A DNA stretch of 64,000 nucleotides from Planctomycetota bacterium (GCA_024280885.1 JAJRPF010000003.1:27876-91875), one strand, 5' to 3'. Shown: positions 49,700 to 58,972, numbered from the stretch's first letter. Notes: generated from the letters alone by a model not told the origin. Translations and numbers: made by a program.

Positions 49700-51621
49700 G
49701 ACGGATCTCCGTTCGCGTCTGCTGTGACGCTTCTGACGTTGGCGCGGATCGCATCTGCGACGTCCGCGGGCCGCAGCGGTTGCCCCGGAACACGCGTCCA
49801 GCAATCGATGTCCACGAGCGTCTGCGCGCGGAGGAGCGTGCAGAGTTGGCCGCGCCGCCGGTTCTCGTCGGTGATGTACGGGGCGTCCTTCTCGTCGCTG
49901 AAGTTGACCTCGACGGTCATGACCGACCTGAAGCGCGCGAACAGGTCCTTCAATCCGGGTTCCAGTGGAGAGAGGAACGTCAGGTTCGCCGACGACACCG
50001 CGTGGCCCTCGCTGACGAGGCGGTCCACCGCCTCTTCGATCGTGCCCCGCGTGCTGCCCCAGCCAACGACCAAGACGTCACCGTGACTCTCGCCATGCGT
50101 CTTCGGCGGCTGCAACGTGCTCTGGAGCACCGCAATCTTGCGGCTGCGCATGTCGCAGCCGCGTTGGTTCACTCCGGTCGCGTAGCGGACCTTGCTGTCC
50201 TCGTCGTGAACCAGACCGGTCAGCGTGTACATGCCGCCCGCCTGCCCCGGGATGAAGCGTCGCGAGAGGCCTGTGCGATCGTCCCAGTCGTAGGGACGCG
50301 CTCCCTCCGGCACCGGGTCCTGATCTGGTGGCCCGGCCATCCAATTCGAGTCCGGTTTGGGGCGTGGGAATGGCTGCACGCCCGTTGCGAGATTCGCGTC
50401 CGTGAGGACGTACACGACGCAGCGGAACGCCTCGGCGATGCGGCGTGCTGTGATCAGAACGTGGAAGCACTCCTCGATCGTCGAGGGCGCAATGACGACC
50501 TTGGGTGCGTCGCCCGGCTGTCCGTAGAGCACCGCCAGAAGATCCGACTGCTCCACCTTCGTGGGGAGCCCGGTGGATGGCCCGCCGCGTTGAACATCCA
50601 CAACCACGAGCGGCACCTCGGTCATGGCCGCGAGCCCGAGGAACTCGGTCTTGAGGGCGAGTCCGGGCCCGGAGGTGACCGTGAACGCGACCTTCCCGGC
50701 GAACGATGCCCCGATTGCGACACCCACCGCGGCGATCTCGTCCTCGGCTTGGTGCACGATGCCGCCCGCGTCCTCGAAGACCTCGCTCAGGTAGTGCGAG
50801 ACGGATGTGGCCGGTGTGATGGGGTACATCGAGCAGAGGTCCATCCCCGCCGCGATTGCGCTCATGCCGAGGGCCGTGTTGCCGTTCATCACGACCATGT
50901 CGTCCGTGTAGGGCTCGGTCGCGACCTCCACGCGGAAGGGCAGGTTCTCGCGTGCCCATGCGCAGCCCAGATCGAAGAGCTCGGCGTTGCGCTCGTAGAT
51001 CTCCGGCTTCTTCTTGCGGAACGCGTAGGCGATCTGCGCCTTGCAGCGCTCCGTGTCGCGACCGTAGATCGCGGCCAGGAGCCCGAACACGAACATGTTC
51101 TTGCCGCGCCTCGGGTCGTCCACCACGGTCAGGCAGCGCTCCTCCATCGGCACGAGGATGATGCGGTAGTTCCGCGCCGAGAGTTCCTCCATCGCAGCGT
51201 TCCAGGCGGCGCGGATCGAGTCGTTGTCGTGTTCGGCCCACATCGACTCGATCAGGATGACGGCATCGTCGGCGAGGGCCTCCTGGCGGTGTCGGGAGAG
51301 CAGCACCTGCTCGTTGAAGGCGACCACCAGTTCGGCGTGGTCGCCCCAGTTAGTGATCGCCTGCGTGCCGAGACGGATACGCACACCGCTCGCGCTGGCT
51401 GGTGTCCGCGCCGGAGGTTGGATCTCGGCGGGGATGATCTCGACTGTCCAGACCCCGTTGCCCATCTTGGCGGAGACGGCGCCGAACGACTGGCCGCACT
51501 TCTGCGCGCCCTCCCCCGAGTCCGAGACCACCTCGACGCAGTGCTCGCGCACGTGGAGGACTTGGGTGGACTCCGGCGCGAGAACGCCGGCCGCGACGGG
51601 CGCGGAAGTAGGGGTCGTCAT
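49696..51621 (-). CDS. korA: 2-oxoglutarate (2-oxoacid):ferredoxin oxidoreductase, fused gamma-alpha subunit
   Basis: This 641-aa protein from ATG 51621 (an in-frame GTG lies at 51630) is the first gene of the operon. Residues about 40-215 form the gamma domain (KCGQSFGAVSAKMGNGVW, where canonical members have a G-G-G loop; NMFVFGLLAAIYG). Residues 245-640 form the alpha domain (NGNTALGMSAIAAGMDLCSM, YPITPATSVSHYL, SGPGLALKTEFLGLAAMTEV, RGGPSTGLPTKVEQSDLL). The arrangement is like KorA of two-subunit enzymes of about 600-650 aa. It pairs with KorB. Confidence 0.93.
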   Translation of the reverse strand: MTTPTSAPVAAGVLAPESTQVLHVREHCVEVVSDSGEGAQKCGQSFGAVSAKMGNGVWTVEIIPAEIQPPARTPASASGVRIRLGTQAITNWGDHAELVVAFNEQVLLSRHRQEALADDAVILIESMWAEHDNDSIRAAWNAAMEELSARNYRIILVPMEERCLTVVDDPRRGKNMFVFGLLAAIYGRDTERCKAQIAYAFRKKKPEIYERNAELFDLGCAWARENLPFRVEVATEPYTDDMVVMNGNTALGMSAIAAGMDLCSMYPITPATSVSHYLSEVFEDAGGIVHQAEDEIAAVGVAIGASFAGKVAFTVTSGPGLALKTEFLGLAAMTEVPLVVVDVQRGGPSTGLPTKVEQSDLLAVLYGQPGDAPKVVIAPSTIEECFHVLITARRIAEAFRCVVYVLTDANLATGVQPFPRPKPDSNWMAGPPDQDPVPEGARPYDWDDRTGLSRRFIPGQAGGMYTLTGLVHDEDSKVRYATGVNQRGCDMRSRKIAVLQSTLQPPKTHGESHGDVLVVGWGSTRGTIEEAVDRLVSEGHAVSSANLTFLSPLEPGLKDLFARFRSVMTVEVNFSDEKDAPYITDENRRRGQLCTLLRAQTLVDIDCWTRVPGQPLRPADVADAIRANVRSVTADANGDPS

Positions 51622-51905
51622 GGCACTCACCCATGCCCCGGGCCTGCGACAGCGCGGGGCCTTGCAGCCGGGCCGTATCCATCTCGCGGCTTCGTACGCA
51701 CGAAGCCCGCGCGAGGCGGGCGACTCGGTCGATCACGTCGCGTCCAAGGCTAGGTGCGCGGCGCGTGAACGACGGTGACCGAGGTCACGCGCCAAGGTCA
51801 CGCAGCCGTCGCTCGCAGCGACGAAAAACGCGGATCCCACCCGCCTGGCGCACTTCGCGGTGGGGCATTCGGGGACGTGGGGGGGGGCGGCAGTAGCCTG
51901 TCGCC
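51622..51905. promoter_or_regulatory. Divergent promoter region of the kor-por-rnf operon and the Na+/Pi symporter gene, with a G9 tract
   Basis: This 284-bp gap holds the promoters of both transcription units. A run of nine G (51879-51887) lies 19 bp upstream of the symporter ATG. No clear operator, terminator or riboswitch was recognised. Confidence 0.5.
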
Positions 51906-53114
51906 ATGAATCGCGAAGGAGCCCCCGCCGGCCCGGGCCGGGAAATGCATCCCGCGGCGCGATTCCTGCTCTTTCTGATCCTGCTCTTCCTCTTTCTAGT
52001 CTCGATCAAGCTCCTGGGGGGCACGATCAAGGCGTTCGGCAAGGAAACCGCCGAAGGGCTCTTCCAAGGGGTCAGCAATCCCTTCGCCGGCCTCGCGGTC
52101 GGCATCCTGGCGACCGTGCTGGTGCAGTCGTCGTCGGTGACCACGGCCACGATCGTGGCGATGGTCGGGAGCGGCGAACTCCCGGTGGTCTCGGCCGTCC
52201 CGATGATCATGGGCGCGAATATCGGTACGTCGATCACGAACACGGTCGTGGCGATGGGGCACGCGCGGCAGTCGCGGGAATTCGAGCTCGCCTTCGCTGG
52301 CGCTACGATGCACGACTTCTTCAATCTGATCGCCGTGGCGGTGATTCTCCCGATCGAGATCATGACCTCCGGCGGGTTTGCGCTGCACACCGGTGGATGG
52401 CTGACCGAGGCCGCGGTCCAGGCGGCGCAGATCATCAGCCCGGGCATCGAGCTGACTGCGGGGGCGATCTCCGAGGCGACTGCGAGTTCCGGCAGTTGGA
52501 AGAGCCCGATCAAGATTGCCGTCGGGTGGCTGACGAAACTGATCGAGGGCGTGCTCTCCGGCGACCCGAAGAACCCCACGCACTTCGAACTCGGCATGTG
52601 GTTCGTGGCGGCGCTCGGCGGCATCTTCACGACGCTCGTTTTCATCACGCGCAACATGAAGAAGTTGATCGCGGGGCGCGCGGAGCGGGCTCTGAACGGC
52701 GCGCTCGAGAAGAGCGGCGTCATCGGCATCGTGGTCGGGATCATGATGACGGTCGCCGTGCAGAGCTCGAGTATCACGACATCGCTCTTGGTACCCATGA
52801 TCGCCGCGGGGGTGTTGACGCTGCGGAACGCCTTCCCCATTACGCTCGGCGCCAACATCGGGACGACCGTCACGGCGCTCCTGGCTGCGATCGTGGCGGG
52901 CTCGTGGGGGCTCGTGATTGCCCTCGTCCACCTGATCTTCAACCTGACGGCGACGGCGCTGATCTATCCGATCCCTGCCGTGCGCGACGTTCCGGTTAAC
53001 ATGGCGCGGTGGTTGGCGCGGTTGACGATCGCGAACCGGCTCTACGCCGGGCTCTACATCCTCGTCACGTTCATCCTCATTCCGATCGCCGGGATGCTGA
53101 TCTTCAAGGACTGA
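51906..53114 (+). CDS. nptA: Na+/phosphate symporter (NptA/SLC34-type)
   Basis: A 402-aa polytopic protein with the two inverted QSSS repeats of the family, TVLVQSSSVTTATIVAMV and TVAVQSSSITTSLLVPM, each followed by the GANIGTS/T loop (MIMGANIGTSITNTVVAMG; LGANIGTTVTALLAA). These form the substrate and Na+ sites. It moves phosphate (or a similar anion) with sodium at the inner membrane. A PhoU-domain gene follows after 4 bp, as a separate polypeptide rather than the NptA-PhoU fusion common elsewhere. Confidence 0.93.
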   Translation: MNREGAPAGPGREMHPAARFLLFLILLFLFLVSIKLLGGTIKAFGKETAEGLFQGVSNPFAGLAVGILATVLVQSSSVTTATIVAMVGSGELPVVSAVPMIMGANIGTSITNTVVAMGHARQSREFELAFAGATMHDFFNLIAVAVILPIEIMTSGGFALHTGGWLTEAAVQAAQIISPGIELTAGAISEATASSGSWKSPIKIAVGWLTKLIEGVLSGDPKNPTHFELGMWFVAALGGIFTTLVFITRNMKKLIAGRAERALNGALEKSGVIGIVVGIMMTVAVQSSSITTSLLVPMIAAGVLTLRNAFPITLGANIGTTVTALLAAIVAGSWGLVIALVHLIFNLTATALIYPIPAVRDVPVNMARWLARLTIANRLYAGLYILVTFILIPIAGMLIFKD

Positions 53115-53118
53115 ACCC

Positions 53119-53799
53119 ATGTTCGAATGGCTCAAGCAGATTGCCGGCGGCGGACCGGCCGGTCTCCCGAAGATGACGCGCGACCTGGAACGCATGATCC
53201 AGGAAGGGCGCCACGCCTTCGATGCGGCGTGCAGTGCGCTCATTGGTGGAGCCGACCCGGCGACCGTGCGCGACGATCTGCTCGAGACCGATCTGCGGAT
53301 CGACGGTCTCGAACAGTCCATTCGCCGCCAGATCCTCGTGAACGGTGCGGTGCGCGGATCGCAGCAACTACCGGAGCTCATGATCCTGATGTCCGTCGCG
53401 AAGGACGCGGAGCGGATCGGCGACTACGCAAAGAACCTGTTCGCGATCACCGGCCAGCACTCGTTCGCGACGGGGGCGAGGCACCACGAGGCGTTGCAGT
53501 CGTTGCGGGTCGAGGCGTCCAGTCTCCTGGGTGCGGCGCCGCAACTCTGGGAGTCGCAGGATCGCGAGGAGGCCGCCAAGTTCATCACGCGCGCCCAGTC
53601 GGTCGTGGATGCGAGCGAAGCGCACATGATCGCGATTTTCGCGATGCAGGAGTGTTCCGGAGCGGACGCCGCGGCCGCACTCGCTTTCCGCCACATCCGT
53701 CGCGTCGCTGGCCACATCCAGAATGTCGTCTCGGGGATCGTCAATCCTGTGGACCGCCTGGATTTCACCGACGAGCCATCGGTCCCCGACGCCAAGTAG
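53119..53799 (+). CDS. PhoU-domain protein
   Basis: A 226-aa alpha-helical protein with PhoU signatures (ELMILMSVAKDAERIGDYAKNL, the E/D-x-x-R-x-x-D metal motif in EAERIGD-like form, and FRHIRRVAGHIQNVVSGIV). It lies 4 bp after the Na+/Pi symporter, so it probably gates or reports on that transporter rather than on a Pst ABC system. It has no membrane segment. Confidence 0.9.
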   Translation: MFEWLKQIAGGGPAGLPKMTRDLERMIQEGRHAFDAACSALIGGADPATVRDDLLETDLRIDGLEQSIRRQILVNGAVRGSQQLPELMILMSVAKDAERIGDYAKNLFAITGQHSFATGARHHEALQSLRVEASSLLGAAPQLWESQDREEAAKFITRAQSVVDASEAHMIAIFAMQECSGADAAAALAFRHIRRVAGHIQNVVSGIVNPVDRLDFTDEPSVPDAK

Positions 53800-53823
53800 C
53801 GCCGCGCCGCGCTCGACTCCGGC

Positions 53824-55584
53824 GTGACGCGAGCCCCCGCACGTCGCGTTGGACTTTCCCTCTCGGTCCGAACTCCACCCTTGCCCTCCACCGCCCCTGC
53901 TGCCTCGCGTCGCTGGCTCTTCGGGCCGGTCCCCGATCTCGCGTTCGGCTGCGGACTGGCGTATGCACTCATCTTTCTGGCGATGTCGTTCGCCGGTGAG
54001 TCGTTCCGCTCGCTCTTGCCCTACGCCTTCGCAATCCTGCCGATCAACCTGATCTCGAGTGCGCACTACGGAGCGACCGCGTTGCGCGCGTACGGTCGTT
54101 CAGAGGATCGTCGCGCGTGGGCGCTCTACAGCGTCTGGACGACGCTGCTGCTCGGTGTCGGATTCGTCGGCGGTCTGCACTGGGAGATGGTCGGCTCGTG
54201 GTACATCACGCTCTACCTGACCTGGAGCCCGTGGCATTACGCCGGCCAGAACTACGGCGTGGCGATGACGTTCCTCCGACGGCGCGGTGTCGAGGTCTCG
54301 CCTCGCGCACGATGGCTCCTGCAGCGTTCGTTCGTGCTCTCCTTCGTCCTCGCGCTGCTCGCCTTGCACGGACAGAGTCCCCTGGCCAGTTACGCGCCGA
54401 GCCAACTCGAGAACGGCGCGTTCGGATTCGTCCCGCTCGGACCGCTCCTCGGCGTGTCAGCGAACATCTCGAATGTCCTCTTTGGCATCACGGCGGTCTT
54501 CTACGTGGGGACCACCGTCGGCGGAGTCGCACTCATTGCGCGCGGGCGGCGCCTTCGCGATCTCGTCCCGACGCTGCTCCTGATCGGTACGCAGGCACTC
54601 TGGTTCTCGGTCCCGGCGCTCGCCCGTCACTTCAGCGTACTTGCCGGTGTGGATCCGCTCTCGGTCGCCCACGCGCACTACGCATTCCTGTGGATCGGGG
54701 CCGGTCACGCCGCGCAGTACCTGTGGATCACGGCGTATTTCGCGCGGTCGCAAGGGCGCTCGCGGAGTCACGTCGGGTTCGTCTTCAAGGCGCTCCTGGC
54801 GGGCTGCGCCCTCTGGGTCATTCCGGCGCTGCTCTTTGCGCCGTCGATGCTCGGGCGACTCCCCTACGACGCCGGCCTCGCGGCCATGGTGGCGGCGCTC
54901 GTGAACCTGCACCATTTCACGCTGGACGGCGTGATCTGGAAGCTGCGAGAGGGGCGCATTGCGCGATTCCTGATCGGCCAACGCCAGCCGATTGGAGAGC
55001 ATCCGTCCGGCGCGGTGACCGGGCAGCGCGGCTTGATCGGAGCGGGATTCTGGTTAGGTGGGATCGCGTGCCTCGCGCTCGCGACGTTCTCTGCGTTCGC
55101 ACCGGAGTATCGTTTTCGACGCCCACTTGAGCGCGGTGATCTCGACCTGGCCGAACGTGGCGATGCGGCTCTCGAATGGATCGGTCAAGCGAGTGCCGAC
55201 AGGCAGCTTCAGCTCGGGCACGAGGCTCTCTCGCGCAACGAACTCGTGCGCGCGGAGCGGCACCTACAGCGCAGTGTTGATTTACTCCCGAGCGCGTGGG
55301 CGTGGTCCGGAATTGGCGACGTGAACGCGCGGCGCGAACGGTGGGGCGCAGCGGCCGACGCCTACGAGAGCGCATTGGAGATCGACCCCGAGCATGCCGT
55401 CGCGACATTTCATCTCGGCGTCATCGAACTCCGCCGCAACCAACCGGAGCGCGGCCGCGAACTCCTGCTGCGCGCGCGGAAACTCGCGGTTGCCGCATAT
55501 GCGTCTCACGACGAGGATCACCATCCGCCGCCGGGACTGGTCGAGGCCATCGACGGCGTGCTTGCACAGTTCTCGGCGCGCTGA
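53824..55584 (+). CDS. Polytopic His-rich membrane protein with C-terminal TPRs
   Basis: The GTG start gives 586 aa. About ten hydrophobic segments span residues 30-440, with conserved-looking His clusters at membrane borders (LTWSPWHYAGQNYG, VAHAHYAFLWIGAGHAAQYL, LVNLHHFTLDGVIWKLREG). These are reminiscent of integral-membrane metal-dependent oxygenases or desaturase-like proteins. The last 130 residues carry TPR repeats (NELVRAERHLQRSVDLLP; WGAAADAYESALEIDPEHAV). I do not recognise a named family. It is on the same strand as the PhoU gene with 24 bp between and may be co-transcribed. Confidence 0.72.
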   Translation: MTRAPARRVGLSLSVRTPPLPSTAPAASRRWLFGPVPDLAFGCGLAYALIFLAMSFAGESFRSLLPYAFAILPINLISSAHYGATALRAYGRSEDRRAWALYSVWTTLLLGVGFVGGLHWEMVGSWYITLYLTWSPWHYAGQNYGVAMTFLRRRGVEVSPRARWLLQRSFVLSFVLALLALHGQSPLASYAPSQLENGAFGFVPLGPLLGVSANISNVLFGITAVFYVGTTVGGVALIARGRRLRDLVPTLLLIGTQALWFSVPALARHFSVLAGVDPLSVAHAHYAFLWIGAGHAAQYLWITAYFARSQGRSRSHVGFVFKALLAGCALWVIPALLFAPSMLGRLPYDAGLAAMVAALVNLHHFTLDGVIWKLREGRIARFLIGQRQPIGEHPSGAVTGQRGLIGAGFWLGGIACLALATFSAFAPEYRFRRPLERGDLDLAERGDAALEWIGQASADRQLQLGHEALSRNELVRAERHLQRSVDLLPSAWAWSGIGDVNARRERWGAAADAYESALEIDPEHAVATFHLGVIELRRNQPERGRELLLRARKLAVAAYASHDEDHHPPPGLVEAIDGVLAQFSAR

Positions 55585-55816
55585 CGCCCCGTTCGTTCGC
55601 CGTACGATCTCGTCGCTAGGGGTGCGGCCAGAGACCCCCGTGGATAGCCGGACGTGTCCGGGTGGGACGGCTGTCGTGGGTGACAGGCGACTCGACTCCG
55701 GAGAGTCTCCGAGCCTGGCAGCCGCGGCAGACGGCCCGCCCGGGCGCGGTGGATGCTCCGCACGTCGTTCGGCGATCACCCTTTCACCGGTGCCGCGGGG
55801 GGTTCTGGCCGGGCCC

Positions 55817-56022
55817 CTAGCAGCCCGTCGGAGTAGTCCATCGGAACCGGCGAATGGGCCGTAGCAATTCGTGCTTGCGAACCGTCAACTCCGCCCAGGA
55901 ACGCCATCCGCCGCACTTGCCAGGCTCGATGTTGCTTCGGCAGGGACTTCGCCCGTCAAGCACGACGGACGACGCCCCTGGACGAATCCGGTCCTCGACG
56001 GACTACTCCGACAGACTGCTAG
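55817..56022. mobile_element. 206-bp MITE-like element with terminal inverted repeats
   Basis: The element begins CTAGCAGCCCGTCGGAGTAG and ends with the inverted complement GACTACTCCGACAGACTGCT followed by AG. That gives inverted repeats of 23 bp with two mismatches, bounded by CTAG on both sides. It has no coding capacity. About 136 bp of its right part reappear inverted at 63865-64000 at about 95 percent identity by eye, so it is a mobilised family. CTAG may be part of the repeat or a duplicated target. The parent transposase is not in the window. Confidence 0.85.
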
Positions 56023-56813
56023 GCGCTCGTGCGGCGCGCCTGAAGCTCCGCGGCAACGAGCGTCAACAGGACGCCGACTGTCGCGAGCCCGACGGCGTTC
56101 GCGATCCACGGCGTGCTGCCGAGAATCACGTGATCAGGGCGGTAGTAGCCGTACGGCGTGAACTTCGCCATCCACTCCACGCCGGTCGCGATCCGCGCAA
56201 TGCTGTCGATGAGAAAGGCCGTCGTGACGAATGCGGCATACGTGAGCGTGGCCGACGCGCGATTGCGTGCGCGCACCGAGACGATCAACGCCGCTCCGGT
56301 CCACGTCGCAATGAGCGCGCCAGCGGGGGGAGCCGCGAGCGCGAAACGCGCCACGTCGATGCGTTCCAACTCGCCCGCGATGAGCGCGGCCAACATCGAT
56401 CCCGCGAAGCAGAACGCGATCACGATCGGAATGCCGAGCAGCACGAAGAGCGCCAGCGCGTGGACGAGCGCTCGTCGGTCCAATGGCGCCGCAAGCAGCA
56501 TGTCGAGACCGCCGCGTCCGCGTTCTCCTGCGGGGAGTGCGAGGATCGGGATCGCGGGGAAGACGGCGTAGAGAAGGAGCACGAGCGGGTGTCGGAACGG
56601 GAACGAGAGCAACGTCACATTCGAGAACGCCGAGGCGGCATTGCTGCCCAGGAAACGCGCCAGAAAGGGGAGTGACGCGAACGCCTCGCGCTGCTGTTGG
56701 AGTTGCGGCGCCATGAGTCCGACGCCGGTCCCGACGAGCAGCGGAATGAAGAGGCAGAGCCCCATCGACAGACGATGCCGACGCCAGAGAAACGCAAGGA
56801 GCGCGCGCCTCAT
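56019..56813 (-). CDS. ABC-2-type transporter permease
   Basis: A 264-aa protein with about six membrane helices (LSMGLCLFIPLLVGTGVGLM, LVLLLYAVFPAIPILALPAG, VGLATVGVLLTLVAAELQ). Its ATG overlaps the stop of the ATPase gene by four bases. The charged loop AGERGRGGLDMLLAAPLDRR is typical of ABC-2 exporters after helix 2. Its TAG stop is formed by the CTAG edge of the MITE-like element, so the insertion lies exactly at the end of this gene. Natural length seems preserved. The transported substrate is unknown. Confidence 0.85.
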   Translation of the reverse strand: MRRALLAFLWRRHRLSMGLCLFIPLLVGTGVGLMAPQLQQQREAFASLPFLARFLGSNAASAFSNVTLLSFPFRHPLVLLLYAVFPAIPILALPAGERGRGGLDMLLAAPLDRRALVHALALFVLLGIPIVIAFCFAGSMLAALIAGELERIDVARFALAAPPAGALIATWTGAALIVSVRARNRASATLTYAAFVTTAFLIDSIARIATGVEWMAKFTPYGYYRPDHVILGSTPWIANAVGLATVGVLLTLVAAELQARRTSA

Positions 56814-57655
56814 CGCTCGCTCCCGTGCTGCAACGCAGCCTTGACGGTGTCTTCGAGCCCAGCGGGACGGATCTCGACGTCGATCAGCCGGGTAGTGTCG
56901 ATCGTGGCGAGCAATGCTGCGGGATCACCGGCGTGGGTGCGCCGTTCCTCGCGACCGTCCGCGTAGCGCAAGATCACATGTCGGGGACGGTCGCGGCGCA
57001 TCGCGTCGATCGATTCCAGCAGACGCAATTCGCCACCATCGACGAGCGCGATGCGATCCGCGCAGCTCTCGACTTCGGCGAGCACATGGCTCGACAGGAA
57101 CACGGTCGCGCCGCGTTTGGGCGCCTCGCGCACCAGACCGAGGAAGGCCTCGCGGACGAAGGGATCGAGTCCCGATGTCGGCTCGTCGAGGATCAGGAGT
57201 TGCGGGTCGTGCTGGAACGCGATCGTGATCCCGATCTTCTGCCGCATACCGGTGGAGTACGTCGAGACCTTGCGTCCCAACGCCTCGTCAGCGAGGCCCA
57301 GACGATCGAGGACGGCCTCGCGCGAGCGGGGTGGGCGCCGTTGCAGGCGCGCGAAGAACGCGAGCGTCTCGCGGCCGGTGAGCCCAGGGAAGAGCGCCAG
57401 GTCGCCCGGCAGAAATCCGATGGCAGCGCGTTGCTCGGCCGCGCCACCGCGCACGTCACGACCGAGTACGCGCACGTTCCCGGATGTTGGCCGCAGGAGA
57501 TCGACGAGCGTGCGGATCGTCGTCGTCTTTCCCGCTCCGTTCGGTCCGAGGAAGCCGAAGATCTCGCCGGACTCCACGCTCAGGTTCAGCCCGGCGACGG
57601 CCGTGACGTCGCCGAAGCGGACGGTCAGATCGGTGATCTCGATGACGGCGCTCAC
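56810..57655 (-). CDS. ABC transporter ATP-binding protein
   Basis: The GTG at 57655 gives 281 aa; an ATG at 57712 would add an atypical basic stretch. Walker A GPNGAGKTTT, Q-loop region FLPGDLALF, signature YSTGMRQKIGI (a common degenerate form of LSGGQ in CcmA/DRA exporters), Walker B LLILDEPTSGLDP and H-loop SSH are all present. The C-terminal domain (residues 215-281) is typical of ABC-2 exporter ATPases. Its partner is the permease gene that overlaps its stop. Confidence 0.92.
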   Translation of the reverse strand: MSAVIEITDLTVRFGDVTAVAGLNLSVESGEIFGFLGPNGAGKTTTIRTLVDLLRPTSGNVRVLGRDVRGGAAEQRAAIGFLPGDLALFPGLTGRETLAFFARLQRRPPRSREAVLDRLGLADEALGRKVSTYSTGMRQKIGITIAFQHDPQLLILDEPTSGLDPFVREAFLGLVREAPKRGATVFLSSHVLAEVESCADRIALVDGGELRLLESIDAMRRDRPRHVILRYADGREERRTHAGDPAALLATIDTTRLIDVEIRPAGLEDTVKAALQHGSER

Positions 57656-57764
57656 CGGAGAACGATACCGGACGCTCGTGCGGATCCCCTTCCGTTCATA
57701 CCCGGTCCTCATGAATGCGTCGGGTTGGCTGTAGCTTCTCACGCCATTGGACAGGAGGTGATCG

Positions 57765-58865
57765 ATGACAGATTCGACGCAGCAATCGGACGGGCACGTG
57801 GCCGCGGGACGGACGTTCGAGATCATCGTGCGAGTCGTGGTGGGGTTGGGGCTCCTCGGGTGGTGCCTCTACATCTTGGCGCCGTTCTTCCACGCGGTGG
57901 TCTGGGGTGTCCTGCTCGCAGTTGCGTTCTTCCCCGTCTTCCGCAAGGGCGCCGAGCGGATGGGGGGCCGAACGAAGACGGCGGCGGTCGTCTTCGCTGT
58001 CATCGGGCTTGCCTCCGTACTCCTGCCCGCGGTCCTGCTCTCCGCGAGCCTGGTCGGCGGCGCACAGGAGATTGCCGAGGACTTCCAGGCCGGGCGCATC
58101 GATGTCCCACCACCCTCGCCGTCCGTCGCGGAGTGGCCGGTGATCGGCGCGGCCGTGCACGACCTCTGGACGAAGGCAGCATCCGACCTTGGTCTGCTCG
58201 CGGAGCCGATCGCTCCCTACTTGAAGCAGGCGGGAGGGTGGACACTCTCTGTCGCCGGGTCTCTCGGCGGCGCGATCCTGCAGGCGATCTTCGCGATCCT
58301 GATCGCTGCGGCGTTCCTGGCCCAGGCGGATTGGGCCGACCGTTTCTCGCGATCGCTCGCGACGAAGCTCGTGGGACGCCGCGGGGCCGATCTCGCGCGC
58401 ATCTCGACCGTCACGGTGCGTGGTGTCGCGCGTGGAATTCTCGGCGTCGCGCTGATCCAATCGACACTCGCCGGTCTCGGCTTCGCGGTCGTCGGCATCC
58501 CCGGTGCTGGTCTCTGGGCACTTGTGTGTCTCGTGCTCTGTGTCGTTCAGGTCCCGGCAGCGGTCGTGATCCTGCCGACCATCATTTACGTCTTCTCGGT
58601 CGAGCCGACGTTGACGGCTGTGATCTACACCGTGTGGGCAGTTCTCGTGATGCTGAGCGACAACGTCCTCAAGCCGTTCCTCTTCGGCAAGGAGGTCGAG
58701 ACGCCGGCGCTCGTGCTGCTCATCGGCTCGATCGGCGGGATGCTCACGTCCGGGATCATCGGGCTCTTTACGGGGGCGGTCATCCTGGCGCTCGGATATG
58801 AGTTGCTTCGGGCATGGCTCGCGGGCGCGGAAGCGAGACTCGTGGGCGACGCTCCGCCGGAGTGA
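57765..58865 (+). CDS. AI-2E family transporter (PerM/YdiK/TqsA-type)
   Basis: A textbook SD (AGGAGGTGATCG before ATG) starts a 366-aa protein with about seven to eight helices. The family signatures are AVVWGVLLAVAFFPVF, RGVARGILGVALIQSTLAGL, VVGIPGAGLWALVCLVLCVV and the C-terminal LIGSIGGMLTSGIIGLFTGA. Members include the Na+/H+ antiporter-like and AI-2 exporter groups, so the substrate cannot be set from sequence. It is divergent from the ABC ATPase gene. Confidence 0.88.
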   Translation: MTDSTQQSDGHVAAGRTFEIIVRVVVGLGLLGWCLYILAPFFHAVVWGVLLAVAFFPVFRKGAERMGGRTKTAAVVFAVIGLASVLLPAVLLSASLVGGAQEIAEDFQAGRIDVPPPSPSVAEWPVIGAAVHDLWTKAASDLGLLAEPIAPYLKQAGGWTLSVAGSLGGAILQAIFAILIAAAFLAQADWADRFSRSLATKLVGRRGADLARISTVTVRGVARGILGVALIQSTLAGLGFAVVGIPGAGLWALVCLVLCVVQVPAAVVILPTIIYVFSVEPTLTAVIYTVWAVLVMLSDNVLKPFLFGKEVETPALVLLIGSIGGMLTSGIIGLFTGAVILALGYELLRAWLAGAEARLVGDAPPE

Positions 58866-58972
58866 GCGGCGCGGGTGTCGCGGACGCTGCGCAACGCCGC
58901 GCCGCAGAGCGTCTCTCCGAACAACCTCTCGGTGGCGTGCGCGGAATGCCGCTCACCGTGTAGAACGGGCCC

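Noticed and set aside
49780-51753. 657-aa plus-strand ORF antisense to korA
   Set aside because: It mirrors korA codons, is rich in R, H, E and D with no domain, and has no SD. High third-position GC keeps the antisense frame open.
58866-58905. GC-rich stem (GCGGCGCG/CGCGCCGC) after the AI-2E gene as a terminator
   Set aside because: It has a 24-base loop and no T-tract, so chance pairing in GC-rich DNA is likely.
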